Part shown: positions 1 to 12,539 of the stretch, one piece after another
Layout: every line of letters starts with the position of its first letter
Numbering within the stretch: the first letter of the stretch is position 1
NCBI GenBank assembly: GCA_021234155.1
Contig: JAJEKV010000051.1
Span: forward strand, 8,266,105-8,330,104
From: Isoetes taiwanensis
Lineage: Eukaryota > Streptophyta > Lycopodiopsida > Isoetales > Isoetaceae
Length of the DNA: 64,000 bases
Reading direction: 5' to 3'
The notes under the pieces: generated by a model
Database searches by the model: none
What the model was told of the DNA's origin: nothing
What the model saw: the letters and a program-made list of their open reading frames with translations, nothing else
Position numbers and translations under genes: made by a program

Positions 1-28
1 CAGAACTAGTAGTTAAGTATGAATGATG

Positions 29-200
29 AAGGAGACTTGGTGGCAGAGGTTTCTTTTGGTTGATAGGGACGGGGTGTAGTTTCAGAGGGAGTTTGTTATC
101 TTTGTTTTAGATGTGTGAAGCTAAAGGAGACTTGGTGGCAGAGGCCTCTTTTGATTGGTAAATAAAGAGTTCAGTTTTAGGTTGTTATCTCTGTTAAAAA
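29..200. repeat. Imperfect tandem repeat, period about 95 bp
   Basis: The motif AAGGAGACTTGGTGGCAGAG occurs at 29 and again at 124, and the following sequence stays recognisably similar up to the poly-A-rich stretch at about 200. Only one full and one partial unit are visible. A 10-bp inverted repeat (361-370 with 392-401) lies just downstream. No gene is seen in 1-660. It could be part of an LTR or UTR cut by the window edge, but nothing proves that. Confidence 0.6.
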
Positions 201-660
201 AACAAAAAACAAAAAAAAAGGGGGAGAAAAGCAAATAAAAAAAGTGGAAAGCTTTGTGCAGCTATTGCTTTGAATAGAAATAATACGATCAGTTGTGCAG
301 ATCAACGGCTCACAACCAAGGCTACTGGTTATATATAACTTTTTGAGTATTTATCACAAGGTCAACCTTGGGGGAGGGTTGGATATTGAAACAAGGTTGA
401 CACTTATTGCAGTAATATGTTGGCCAAAATGACATTCACATTAGATCTATTTTAGTGTTTCATACGATAACCTTCTTTGGTACTGGTTTTCTCTGTATTA
501 ATAACGCTGGTGTTGTGCTGCTACAATCGATTCTTTTTTGGTCCCTCTATTTTCATCTGGTCAGATCCTTGGGCTATTTGTGGATTCAAATCCCATTGTC
601 AGTTTGATTTTCCTTTCTCTTGTCTTTATCACTTCTTCATTTGTTTTTTATAGAATTTTG

Positions 661-3600
661 GCAGATTATTATGGCTGATTGGGGACATCAAGGGCTCCTC
701 TTCTCCAGCTTGTTTTATTCGCAAGTATCCAGACTGAGATCGCTATGCCAAGATATGTTTTGGCATGTTTTGGATGTCAGAGATGTTTTGGAGGCAATGT
801 TGGTTCGATTGCACACGGCAGAGCTGGAAGGTTGTGGTGGCAAGGCAGAGCTTCGATTCCTACAGAATCTCACAGAACTCCAGGCAGGGCCAATTTCGCC
901 CTGTTTTTTGCAGGCGAGCCATAGGTTGAATGTTGAAGCTGTGCTCAGAATCTCGGAATAGTCAAGCATGCGGGCAGATCCAGCGATCGTACCAAGCAAC
1001 TCCATTGGTTGCTTCCACTAGGAAAATTAAATTTTGATAAAGAGGAAAAAGGTAGTGGTCTTTTGGCACCATTAGTTTGTGCAAGAGCTTATAAGGAACA
1101 AAATAAGTGGCCTTATATATGGAAGATTTCGTGGAATTTTCCATAATCTAAGGGTAAGGAATTAACAATAGAGATAATCACCCTTTTTGTGATATATATC
1201 TATTTACAAGTATTTAGTTTTATTTCATTAAAACATCTACTTACTTAAAATGTTATTGCCATCATTGGCTCACGCCGGTGTCCGCATTTTTCCGGCGTGA
1301 GCAGCGTGAGTTTTGCGATCAGAAAAAGGTTTCCGGTGGCATTTTTTTCTCTCCTCAGCTCGGCAATGGGTGGTGCGTTGGGTAACGCATAGAGGGCTAC
1401 CGTTATGAGTTAAGATATGGATGGGGGTTGTCCTCCACTTTCCATCATTTTTTCTTTGTTAAATTTGAGGCATCAGGTGGAACTCGGAGGAGAGCCATCT
1501 GGCAATCATCGCCACATTCATCAGCATTTTCGTTTCCAGAGGAATCGTTGGAGCATGTACATTTTCTTTGATTCAAGTTAACCCAGCTCAAGCAATCTAT
1601 AAATTGATTATGGGTAAGATGGTTCAAGGTCGTTTTTGTAAGCTATGTACTTGGGATATGTTGCTTGACGTTTTGCCTTCGTTGCAAATTTTTTGATGGA
1701 AAATCGACCATGATATTGCTCAGCAAGCTAGCAAATTTGGGCAAGGAAGTTATTTAATAGGTTTTCTTGCAGCTTTCATTAGTTTAGTATACAGACATAA
1801 ACAAGTATGGTATCACAATCACAACTCTTATTTTATTAGATAAGCTCCAAAATCTACAGGATAATTAGATTTGGATGATGTGAAATAAGTTTAAGCTGAG
1901 GTTTTGAGGTTTTGTAATTTCTTGCAAGGGTGTCATCAAAGCTGGAGCTGTCTTAGGCTGTTTTAGTGGTCTTGACTCTTGGTTTGGAATGCTGCAAAGC
2001 TTCTTGAAGCTTTTGATGAACCTATGACATATCGAATCTGCAAGGCTAGCACTTATTTTTAAGTTTGGGCATCTCAACAAACAAACTGTCCTTCGGTGTT
2101 TTGTCGGCTTGGGTTATCTTCAGGCTCTGAAGCAATGTTTCTGGAGCGGCTTATAGGTAAATTTACAAGATGCGGTCTTGCATGTGAAACTATATATTTT
2201 ATAATCGAGTTCTTTGGTGCAGGCCAGGTTCAATTACATTGAGGGCAATATTTATTGAAGCAGAACCATTTCTGTAAGTTGCATGATCCAGTGAAACTCT
2301 GCGTGATATTTTACCTTTCTCTATGTTAATACTTGCCCAGCATCACCAAATTAGGGCATTCGAAAGAGCTCCAGTACAAAAAATAAGATAAAGGTACTTT
2401 GATTCATTATGCGTGTGTATTTTCTGCATTACGCTACTAGATTGAAGCATACCGTATTTATTCTGCAGGTACCTTGATACTTTCAGCCCCAAACAATGAA
2501 CTTTTGTATCGAACATGGGTCTACTGCCCTCCAGTTTGTGCCAGATGGAATCAAAGCACCATATTAATCCATACATCGGGTTGTCTTCTGGAGTTCAGGA
2601 TTCTGTTGTTTGCAATTCGATTGCCACTGTTCACAGTTCAAGGTAAACAGGATCCATATTTATTTTTATTTTGTAAGACGTTCAAGGGATTTGTCCACCT
2701 TCTTTCTACTTGTTCTTCTTTTTTGGAGGCTGGATGGCTCCAGTGATGTGTATCATTGAAGGTCGATTCTTGAACCACATTGAACTCGATCAACACTTTA
2801 GATTGATATGTATGCAAGCTGCTGAATATGATCAAACATAACATTTCCCTGACTAGAGAACATTCCTACAGTGATTGAAGCCTATGGAATAAGGGTCAAT
2901 TTTCAACAAATGTTGTAAGTGCTTTGAGCTTTTAGAATGTGTTGTCTAGGGCTTCAAATTGCTCTTTATATAGGTAAAAGTTTCAGACTATTATTTGCAC
3001 ATTGTGGATGCATTAGATTTCATGCTGGGTATGAACTGAAAATGTGGATTCTGATATTGTGTATAAGAATTGTGTCTGAACTCTTCGTATATTATTATTT
3101 GCGGACGTTTATAGCTATTTTCTTAGTTTGATGCGTTACCTCCTGGACTATAGTCAGCAAACTTCTATGTGTTAAGAAATTTTTGTTTGTTCTTACATTC
3201 AATAAGAATGAATATGATCATAGGAGTAATAGCTAATAATTTGTGATGTTCCTGTTGGAAGAGATGCAAAGTATGTCCTATTAACGAGAGCTGTATTACA
3301 CACATTTATGGGGGGTTGATCTAGGATGTATGAGCAATGTCACATAGCTTAAGATTGAAAAGCATTAAGAAGGCAGTGGGAATGGTGAACATGCAACATT
3401 TTCAAGACATTTCATCTGTTCAGGTTTGCCACTGGCACCTAAGCGCAGTAAGTATGTGCAGGGCATGCTTGAATATGGTCTTGCATGGGGCAACAATAAT
3501 GCCAAATTCCTCTGATCCTCCACAGCTTTCTCCCAATAATGGTCCTTGGCCTGGATGTGGAAGCTGGTAATATATGTTAGCTTCTGGTTGGGCAAGCAAA

Positions 3601-4098
3601 GTATGTAATTGTTTGTATGTTGTGATATGTAGGTCATTACCTGTACTCTATGTGGAAAAGCTATTTCAGTGGTTCAGTGTGTGTGGCCTATTTTGCTACA
3701 TGCAGATCTTATATTTCTAGAAGCAGAAGCAGACTTTGTGAAATGTACATATTGTCCTTTCAGAATGTTGATATTTTTAGTCTATCCAATTTGAACTTGG
3801 TGCAAGAATAAAGCTATACTGATGAACATTGTTAACCCTGAACAATAGTTATTGCTGCACATAATGGACTACTAGGGGTCATTGAACAGGCCAAGCCAGG
3901 ATAAGAGCTACCAAATGGACATGTTGTCGAGCTGTTTGGCATGTTGTTGTGAGAAACATGTAAGAAACATATTGTTGTAAGAAACATGCTCTACTCAACT
4001 CCTCTCTCACATTTTATTTGGACATTAAGCATAAAATATCATGTATCAACCAAATACTTTATTTTTCTTAAATGGAACTGATGGTACATGAAAACTGA
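661..4098. other. Intergenic, no supportable gene
   Basis: Open frames here are short and unrelated to any family I recognise. A GC-rich perfect hairpin sits at 1268-1278/1292-1302 (11-bp arms, 13-nt loop). The stretch 2470-2640 is bounded by an AG and a GT and is open in one frame, so it could be a stray exon, but its product is not recognisable. The stretch 3420-3570 is similar. These may be remnants of a dead gene. Confidence 0.5.
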
Positions 4099-4100
4099 TG

Positions 4101-4590
4101 TCATCGATTCGCGTAGCGAATCGACATTCTTGCACAACACGAGCATGCATGCATTCGTATGCATGCGTCGCATGCATTTTTAGGCCGTTCATCAGGTTGG
4201 GGATCGCTACTTATTGCAGAGTTCTTCATCGACGTTTCATCGGCGCTTTCTCATCTCTCAGCAGTATCGATGGCTTCTATTCTTGATCTCATGCGGAGGA
4301 GAGGCTTCTTCTTGCATGAGCTACTCTTTCTTGGCCATTCATATCCTTTCTAACCTCTTCTATCTTTGCCCTTTTGTCCGCCATGGACAATCTTCAACCT
4401 TTCTCCTCGGATTTAGTATTTGAAGTTCTCTGGTATCGGGATGTTGTTGGTTTCATGCGAGTCGCAGTGCAAGAATGTCATTGATTCGCGTAGCGAATCG
4501 AGAGGTTGGGGATCACTACTTATTGCAGAGTTCTTCATCGACGTTTCATCGGCGCTTTCTCATCTCTCAGCAGTATCCATGGCTCCCACC
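4101..4590 (+). repeat. Two copies of a palindrome-bearing interspersed repeat
   Basis: Copy one (4101-4280) and copy two (4476-4590) each begin with the palindrome GATTCGCGTAGCGAATCG (4105-4123 and 4483-4500). Each then carries a near-identical block of about 80 bp at 4196-4274 and 4504-4577 that includes TTCATCGACGTTTCATCGGC. Copy one also has a CATGCATGC-rich insert. A diverged third relative lies inside the MULE-like element at 43572-43745, with a different but equally symmetrical palindrome. A 26-bp segment just left of copy two (4452-4477) recurs at 5104-5129. The family is probably non-autonomous and mobile. No protein is implied by the short frames across it. Confidence 0.75.
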
Positions 4591-4636
4591 CTCCCCCCCT
4601 TATAATTGTTATTTATATGTTCATATTTGTTATAAT

Positions 4637-4729
4637 TGTCGTGTGGCACGTGTGACCAGCCCCTCGCTTTTTCGAGGTGTAAATGTTGTTTTTGTCGCGC
4701 GGGCACGCTGCGGACCAGCCCCTCGCTTT
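4637..4729 (+). repeat. Short tandem duplication in a GC-rich block
   Basis: GACCAGCCCCTCGCTTT occurs at 4654-4670 and 4713-4729, each preceded by a GTCG...CACG segment. Downstream, 4870-4920 is a CT/G-rich stretch with CTAGGGTTTTTCC and further inverted complementarity. This resembles a plant 5'-leader or promoter region, but no coding region follows it. Confidence 0.5.
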
Positions 4730-5129
4730 GAGGTTTTTTCTCTATTGGTTTTTCATTTGGTGATGTGCGGGGTCCGGGGTGATGCGCGACTTCGGTATTC
4801 TCTGTGGAGCGTGGGTTTTTTTGTGGGAATGTTTAGCAGCCCTGCGTTGTCCAAGCCCCTTGCCGAGATTTTATCGCTAGGGTTTTTCCTCGAAAACCCG
4901 AAAGGGCGGGGTTTTTTAATCCCGACGATAAGCTATCGGCAGGTACACTAGCCAACATCTGTAGCACACAATTTTATTTGGGGTCCAGATGTTATAACTG
5001 GATATTCCCTATGTTTTTCATTTTTTGGGCAGCCTACGATGTGCAGCTACCCACCCTGTACCATTGTAGAAAAAACTGCTGAGATGAATGAAAAACCTAT
5101 CTATTCATGCGAGTCGCAGTGCAAGAATG

Positions 5130-7050
5130 GTTTATTCATATAGTTCGGGCAAATATTTCTTTACAGTTAAATACCGTTCAATTATAGTTAGGGCAAGTGT
5201 TCCTTTAGAGTTGAACAACGGTAAGAACTGCAATATACAAAATAACTTAGTTATTTAGATTGCTCAGGATCAATTGCTCCTTATAAGACAAAAACATACA
5301 TAAAAAAGGAAGTACAATTGTATTGTATGAATTATGACACTGAATTCAACTAGATAGATAAGTTGATCAAACAACAAGTTAAACCACCAAACATGTTATA
5401 ACATTTGCCCCTATTTGATGAATGCACGTGGGTCGTGAAGTTTATTTTGAGTTGGGAAACTTCAACTTAGTTCTAATTAGGTATGCATTAGGGCGATGGA
5501 ATCCACTTCAGATACTTGCTTAGCTCATAGACAACTTTTTTCTTATGGGATGGTTTCTATATGTATGTTTGTAACTTTTGACTGCCAATTATGTGTTTGG
5601 TGACTTCTGCTTTGTGCAATTTATACATAACAATTGGGGTGAGATTCAACTAGGGGTGGACGTCTTTCAGGACATGGCATTAAAGTTCCTTAAAGTTATG
5701 GTTTTTTTGGGTTGCCCCTAGGGGGGCAAACCCTTGTTTATGTGGGTTTATGGTATATTCTAGGTATATGTTAGAATATACCTAGGATATGCCGGTGACT
5801 GCTAAAAACCCATTGTAGGCTGTAAACTGGCGGTCTCATGCGTTCTAGATGGCGGATGTTCTAACCGGTAACTGGCAGCGGAGACCAAACCTGCACTCTG
5901 ATACTGGGCCCTAAAATGCCATGGCCGAGCAGAAGAGTAGTGCCATGCATTACGGTGGCCAGGCGGAAGGATTGTATCCGCTCTAAATTGTTTAAGTTTT
6001 TCTTATTCTGGTAGGGTTAAATTCTATGTGATTTCTTCTAGCACCATGAAGCCTTGTGACACGGTGATTGTATTTTAGGGAAAAGAAGCTTCGTTTTCCT
6101 AAAGAAAAAAAGGGTGCTAAGAAGTTGGATACGGTCGTGTGAAGAACAATGTGGCCCAATGCTCCAAAGGGACCCTCGTGTTGCCGCTGAAGATGAAGAG
6201 AAGCGGCAAGCGGTGTTGCACCTCTTGGAATTGCTATTGAACAAGTCAATTAGATTCAGTTAGGCTGATTCCCAGGAGGGATTCTGTGACCATCTGTGAG
6301 CCGTAGATTCAAGCTCATGACACTCAAATTTGGTGCTGCTGGGATTAAGGGTTAGTGATCTGCCTTTGTCTTGTATTGATGCTCACTGCATATTATGGCA
6401 GAATTTGATCTTCTCTTTTTGATGTCTGTGCTAAGAAAGCTACGGGTTGAGCTCATGAGAACATACCCTTGTTCATATTCTAGATTTTCTTAATGTTACT
6501 TTTCCATAGGGAAGGCCACCTTTGAGGATTGTTTCCATTATTTGTTGGGCATTATCACTTCATTGTAAATCCTAAGTTTTTCCAACATTGGATGCTTCAG
6601 CTCAAGCTTCCTTGCTCTCATGTTATCTCTTATAATTCCTGCTTCATCCCCTTTGCTAATACTGCAGTAAAACTTGCTTTTTGCATTCCAGAGTTCTTTA
6701 TATTTTATGGCTGGTACATCATGCATGTGTTATGCATTTGCATTTAGCGCCGCCCGTGCATCTACAACTAGGTGATGTGCATTCCCGATGGGTCTTTCTT
6801 CTTTGTGTTAGCAAATTCATCTATCCTTTTCCTCAACTCTAAGTTCTTTGACTTGGGATCCTCCATCCATCTCACAGCCATATGAGTGTCTTCTGCCACC
6901 CAGATACTACATCAATGAAAGTGATTTTGTTAATGTGTACATTATGTGTATTGCATTTTGATGGAACTATATCATATTATCTCAAAGTCGTTCAGTATTC
7001 TATAAAAAATATCATTCGTGTGAGGCACAACTCTTAACTTGAGTCTGCAG
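5130..7050. other. Intergenic, no supportable gene
   Basis: The region is AT-rich. An imperfect inverted repeat around 5753-5790 (TATATTCTAGGTATAT and its near complement) could form a hairpin. Overlapping minus-strand frames at 5992-6249 look like chance frames, and no family is recognised. Confidence 0.5.
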
Positions 7051-7407
7051 GTTATAGAGACATCTGATAAGAGGAAGTATGGCCTCCCAGCAGACTTCGG
7101 TAGTTTAGGTTGTACAAGTGCTTGAAATGGCAAGTGGAAAACCACCTTGGTGACACCAACATTGTGAGTAGGTTACCGTTTTCTGAGAATAAAGCAATTT
7201 GTATATGGTTTTGACATGCTATAATTCACAGATGGGGTTGTTAGTGAAAGTACAGAGTGGGGAGCTTCCACCCATACCAGATACCTTGAGCTCTGAAGCA
7301 AAAAAATTTATCATTCGTTGCTTGCGAAAGGATCCAGAAGGCAACCCAGAGCATCAGAACTGTTGGATGACCCTTTTGTGTTAAATGCACCGGACCCCGA
7401 TTTCTGA
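7051..7407 (+). pseudogene. MAPKKK-type protein kinase C-terminal fragment (pseudogene)
   Basis: After an AG at 7049-7050 the frame reads VIETSDKRKYGLPADFGSLG, then a frameshift leads into LEMASGKPPW. Together these match subdomains VIII-X of STE11/MEKK-type kinases, whose usual form is D-W-S-L-G-C-T-V-x-E-M-A-T-G-K-P-P-W. A likely intron of about 40 bp starts with GTGAGT near 7172. The next exon reads GELPPIPDTLSSEAKKFI and continues through CLRKDP. A second frameshift then gives ASELLDDPFV and a stop at 7405-7407, which is the normal kinase C-terminus. Two frameshifts and loss of everything upstream of subdomain VIII make it a pseudogene. The family match is clear; the exact subfamily is inferred. 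Confidence 0.85.
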
Positions 7408-9246
7408 GATGTTTTAAAATATCAGTAGGGGAGGTGGTTTGCTCAAGGATGACTGGAGATACAGTGAATGAGCATTGTTGGACATCATATAATTAGTTTA
7501 GGAGCAATTGTTGTTCTGTGCTGCTCCCAGTCTTGTACGGTGTACCTGAGGTGTTGTCAAGTAAAGTCAAAGGGAAACTGCTGAAATTGTATGCCATATC
7601 ATCTGCATCTAGAGGAAGGGATGGGCTCTAGTGGTCAAGATTTGTGAGATGCATAGTATGGTCCAGGTGACCACCCAAGATTCTTGTGGGAAGTACTGTT
7701 CCTACCATTTCATTATGTACTCCAAAACAAGCGTGAAGATTGGAGAATTTGTTATCTCAATTCGGTTGAAATTTTATCGGTTATGCTAATTAAAACTTCA
7801 TTTACAATTCAGCCTATAACCTTTTTTAGAAGATAATCGCTTGCTAACTCTGATTGCTTTCAAAAAAAATTCAAGAAGTCCTCTCAGCCGTTGGATGTGA
7901 AATTTCTGCCAATAATCTAATGCACGTGTCAGCATACCATACACATGCCAAAACCCAAATCAGAAAGACCTCTCTGCTCCAGCCAGCGCAGACCACATGC
8001 ATGAAGCCAGCTTCAGAATCATCGAAGCCTCAGATTCGAAGCAACAGACAAAGAAACAGGATAATTCTTCTACTCTAATATACAAAATTCCTTATGCTAA
8101 GCTCTCTACACTAAAACCCAAAGAACAGAAGCAATGTACAGTCCGTGTACAGTTCAACTCATCTCTTCCCCTTCCCCTATTCATCGTTTAATTCTTTCCT
8201 TACTTTCTTTTCTTGTTGTTGCCATCCTGTCTTTTGCATCTGAATAATTTAATGGAGCATGTGAAATATATGGATGAGGTAATTGGTTATGTTTCCTTTG
8301 CAATGATACAGGTGACAAAGGATGAATATGTGCAGGTTGCTCAGTGGTAAAGGTCAAGTCAGTAATGCTAGATACGGTGATGGCCCCACAAAGCACAAAT
8401 TTGTATTTCATTTTCTGGATGTAGCTCCAAAAAGGTTGTCAGATATGCACAACATGTATTTTGAAGCCAAGAATCTATTTTCCATGCTAAAATTATTGGG
8501 CACAATTTCGTGGTTTAAAATTGGAATGATGCATATTTTTGCTAGTTAGCAAAGAGGATGCATTGTCTCTAGAGTCATATTAAGTCAGAATCATTGACAA
8601 GGAGATAAAGATATAGAGAAACAAATATGTTCGTCAACTCAACTGTTATTTGTGACTTATGCCATGATTCAGGCCGCATATAGTGATCCTTATTTGTGGG
8701 GTACAACTGAATAGTTATATACCTTAAGATTTCAAGTAGATATACTTAATGGCCATGCCTTCATACATGTCTTGTACATGAGATGAGATGTGCTGTAACT
8801 ATTTATTATAATAATTACAACATTGTTGTATATGGAAAAACATGATAGGAAAGGAGCAAACACTGTAAAAAAATGAGAAGAAACATTTAAACATACACAT
8901 GGATTTAAATTTTGAAAATACCAAAAACCTTCAAACGGATAGGGATTTGAACCACGAAACTACCATGACACATGCATTTGTAAGTACCATGACACTTGAC
9001 TTTAAGTTTTTAAAATACTGAAAAACCTTCAAGCGGATAGGATCTTGAATTCGAAAGTACCATGACCTTTGGGTAGTTGCATCATCCAAAGAGAATGCAA
9101 GAAAGTATAAATTCTTCCTAAAGACAAAAACATTGCAACAAATATGGAAAAAGTCAACCACACCTAGTTACCTATTGCCTCTTGTTTACTATCCACGATT
9201 CAATAATTTCGGTGATTGGTTCTTTTTAGTAGCCATTGCGATAACT
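7408..9246. other. Intergenic, no supportable gene
   Basis: Nothing recognisable was found on either strand. The frame at 8322-8549 follows a possible AG acceptor, but its product matches nothing I know. Confidence 0.45.
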
Positions 9247-9965
9247 ATAGCAATGAAATGCATTGTTCAATGAAATGCCTCTTAAAGATGTGGTCTCCTG
9301 GAATGCCATGCTTGCTGCGTAAACTCAAGGAAAATATGGCACCCAAGCACTTGAGCTTTCCAAGGAAATGGAGCTAGAAGGTATACTTCTTTTCGAAGGT
9401 AATCGCATAACAATGCTAGATGCAATGCGAGCATTGGGTATTAGATAAAGCTAGAAGGTTGCATGAGTATGCCATCCATAAAAGATTTGTTGGAGATGTT
9501 AACATTGAAAATACACTTATCAGTATTTATTGCAGTTGTAGGATATCTAAGCGAAGCCCAAATTGTGTTTGATGAAATGCATCAACATGATCTGGGCTTT
9601 TGGAATACTATTACTACAACCTATGATCAAAATGGGGATGGAAAAAAGGCCCTTCAGCTCTTTCAAGACATGCAAATACTGAGCATGATGCCAAATAAAG
9701 CGACTCTTGTTGTTTACGTGTGTAGTCATATTGGCCAGCTTGAAGATGTTGTCATTTCTTCCTTTGCACAAGCATGCATTGCAAAATCCAGCTAGTATCA
9801 GATCATTACATTTGCATGGCAAACCTCCTTGATCGATCTAGATAGATTGAAAAAGCTGAGGATCTGATCAAAAATATGTTTTCTGATGCAATTTCTATAT
9901 CTTGGATGACCTTGTGCGGTGCTTCTTTGGAACAACGATTGTTATACCAATTTGGAATTAACAAT
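9247..9965 (+). pseudogene. Degraded PLS-class PPR gene
   Basis: From about 9265 the frame reads LFNEMPLKDVVSWNAMLAA, a classic PPR S/L-motif core, then hits a stop and resumes as ALELSKEMELEG. Further on, EAQIVFDEMHQHDLGFWNTI and KKALQLFQDMQ are two more PPR helices. After frameshifts, LLDRSR, IEKAEDLIKNMFSDAISISW and MTLCGAS correspond to the last S motif and the E1 motif. At least two stops and two frameshifts interrupt the path. It resembles the two intact PPR genes downstream and is presumably an old paralogue. The ends are approximate. Confidence 0.85.
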
Positions 9966-12442
9966 GAAAATTGATGGCAAATAGCTGCGTAAATGAGAGT
10001 CTTTGGAGAAGAAGCATTGGAAAGCCTCTCGAATGCCGTATGCAAACAAGTGAATTACCTATTATCACTATAAAATATCTCGGGCAATTTTTGATAGCTC
10101 TGTAAGGAATCTTCCATGTTATTTTATTAGAACGTAGGATGTTTGTCTCTGACTAACCTTAACCACGTCCTTTATTGCAAGAAAGGATCATGCGTTTAAT
10201 GCAACAATGGATGAGATTGAAATTGATATTGATGCCGGGTAACTCTTATTGTAGTCCATATTAGCTTTTTCATTTGATGTGTCATAGGCTCAATTGTCAT
10301 GTTAATTCAAGAAATTTGCCATGGCTTCGATGCCGGTTATTAAATTCTAGTTAATGTGTCATGTGTGTTTAGTTCCTCGAATTCATTTTAGAAATGAATT
10401 TTGCATAAGAAACCAATTTGAAAAACCATGTGGTGCAATATGGTGGATTTTGTACAAGATTACATGCAATATAACATGATGCCGGTATAGTTGATTGGAT
10501 CGGGGAGCTTATTGTGGGGCGCCACGACCTATGTTTTTTATTTGTTGAAGGGAGCAAAGGATGTTTCAAGTTGTTTCTTTAAGCATGGAGGTTTTGAATT
10601 CATATCATGATTTAGATAGACCACTTCTCTTTGCTTCTTGGAATGCTCGATTCCTATATATATACGTGTGATTGCACCATAATTGTTCACAAGAAAGATG
10701 AACTACAAAGAAGCACTATAATTTTTATAAAGTTTGAAGGAGACAATTATTATGATTGACCACTCAAGGGGACATGGAAAAATTTGTCAAGAGGCTGCTA
10801 CAAAATTAAATACAATTGTGATTCCTTATATAGATCAAATCTATCTATCTATTTGTTGAATAAAGATCTTCGATTACCGGTAATTCCTCTTTCCTTCCTC
10901 AGTCTCTATGAATTGACCTCCATAGCTTTTTAAACAAAACTCGAAATTCCTGGGCTACAAAAGCAGCAACCTATGTTCATACCATCCACAAGCCTCGACA
11001 CAAAACAAAACAGACCTAACACGAAATGACAAAACAGAAACCATGAAAACACCCTCTCGGGCCAACGGAGGGCAACCCTTCGTGCGCAGCACCTTGTTGA
11101 GGTAGTTCCACATATGAAATATAAAAAATCCACGTAAGAACACATTAAAAGTCCAAGAAAGATAAGATAAGATAAGATAAGAAACAAAAAACAAAAAAAC
11201 AAAAAAACCAAAATGGAGATCCATATGGCGACATCCGAGCAAGGGACAGTTACATCATTTTTTTGGGCCAGCCAATATTGAATGCACTTTAAAAAATGGC
11301 TTGGCAATGCCACATGGATGTTTTGAATTTAACTTCCACTCAAGTGGAATACATCGCAACTACAACTTTCTGAGATGGCAAAATTATACTGGATTTCTAA
11401 TCGAAATTTATTTTTTAAAGTCATAGTGAAATTTCGCCCTTAGCATACCTGCAATCTTCAAGAGAAGATTTAGGGGTTATGCGTGCCCAGGGTTGAGCCC
11501 CTACATAAACACGCCACCCTGACTGATGTGCGGCAAAACTTGCGCAACAACACCGGGAATACCAGTGTTTTTTGTTCAGGTTGTAGGTGGATCGAGAAAG
11601 ATGAAAGAAATTGTCAAGTTGGAGCACTTAAATCCAACTAAATGATAACTTCCTATTTGATGGAGTCTAGCCAAGGGAATGTTGTTTACGCTGACGTGCT
11701 TTGAGAGAGGTGGATGGAGGATGGAGTACATGTATCTATGTATTGTATAATGTAGTGCTTTGATGTACCTTCAATTGTTTGTCTCTTTTATCAAATGACA
11801 ACGGCACTGTGCATTGGCAAATTGGCGTTTTAGTAGTAAAAGAACACACATGTGTTGGAATATGTAATGGAACGCATTCGAGGGCCTACAAATCGTTTTG
11901 GGGGGAGGTAATGTATGATTCCATTATACGAGCCTACCTTCAGGATAAGTTGTCTCACGTGCTTGATGGTCACAAGACATTATCGGCAGTTCGAATCAAT
12001 GGCTCGCACGTGTATTCATAATTTTTACCCTGGCTAAGATGTTATCTGTAGGAGAAGTGAAGATATCATGGGAGCGTCCAAAAAATATACAACATTTGGT
12101 TGGTGATGTGCTATCCATCATGAACTAAAGTACGCCAAAGAACCAGGACAAAATTTTGTGTTTTGCATTTCTGTACCTATTTTTTGTTGATGTATTTAAG
12201 TACTTCTAAGAGCGATATTTTGAGCATAAGTTTTGTTTTATGTTTTGAGCATTGTTTTTTCTACTGAAATCCATAAATGCAAAGATAATACATTGATGAT
12301 ACTATCATTAGACATTTTCAATAACAAAAAGAATTACAAAAGAAAATAATGTCCATTCTTGCAAATATCAAGATGTGCTGCTAATGGCAGTTGCACATAT
12401 AATGACGTTAAAGGATGAGTAAAGATATATGTCAGGACATTA
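9966..12442. other. Intergenic, with a GATAA microsatellite
   Basis: A GATAA repeat lies near 11159-11182. Minus-strand frames at 10930-11313 are rich in Phe/Leu and Cys and do not look like a conserved protein. The small + frame at 11779-12021 is not recognised. This may be the body of the Helitron whose 3' end is at 12472, but I found no helicase or Rep motif. Confidence 0.4.
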
Positions 12443-12472
12443 GCCCGGCAATGTCGGGCACACATTTACTAG
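12443..12472 (+). mobile_element. Helitron-like 3' terminus
   Basis: A 7-bp GC-rich stem (GCCCGGC at 12443-12449 with GTCGGGC at 12453-12459, one G-T pair) and a 3-nt loop are followed nine bases later by CTAG (12469-12472) and then T. A short GC hairpin 9-12 nt before a CTRR end abutting T is the textbook plant Helitron 3' end. The 5' TC end and any Rep/helicase gene were not found, so the element's length is unknown. Confidence 0.5.
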
Positions 12473-12539
12473 TTTCTTCTAACTTACCTTTCTAGGGTTT
12501 CTTTACGGCAGAGCAGCGGGCTTTGAGAGGTGTTTCCAA

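Noticed and set aside
4475..4951. 158-codon + strand frame
   Set aside because: It runs across the repeat family and the GC-rich duplicated block, its product is low-complexity (Ser/Arg then Phe/Val), and it matches nothing.
10930..11313. 127-codon - strand frame rich in Phe/Leu that could pass for a membrane protein
   Set aside because: The hydrophobicity comes from an AAAC/GATAA simple repeat read in complement. A second overlapping frame shows the same bias and there is no conserved motif.
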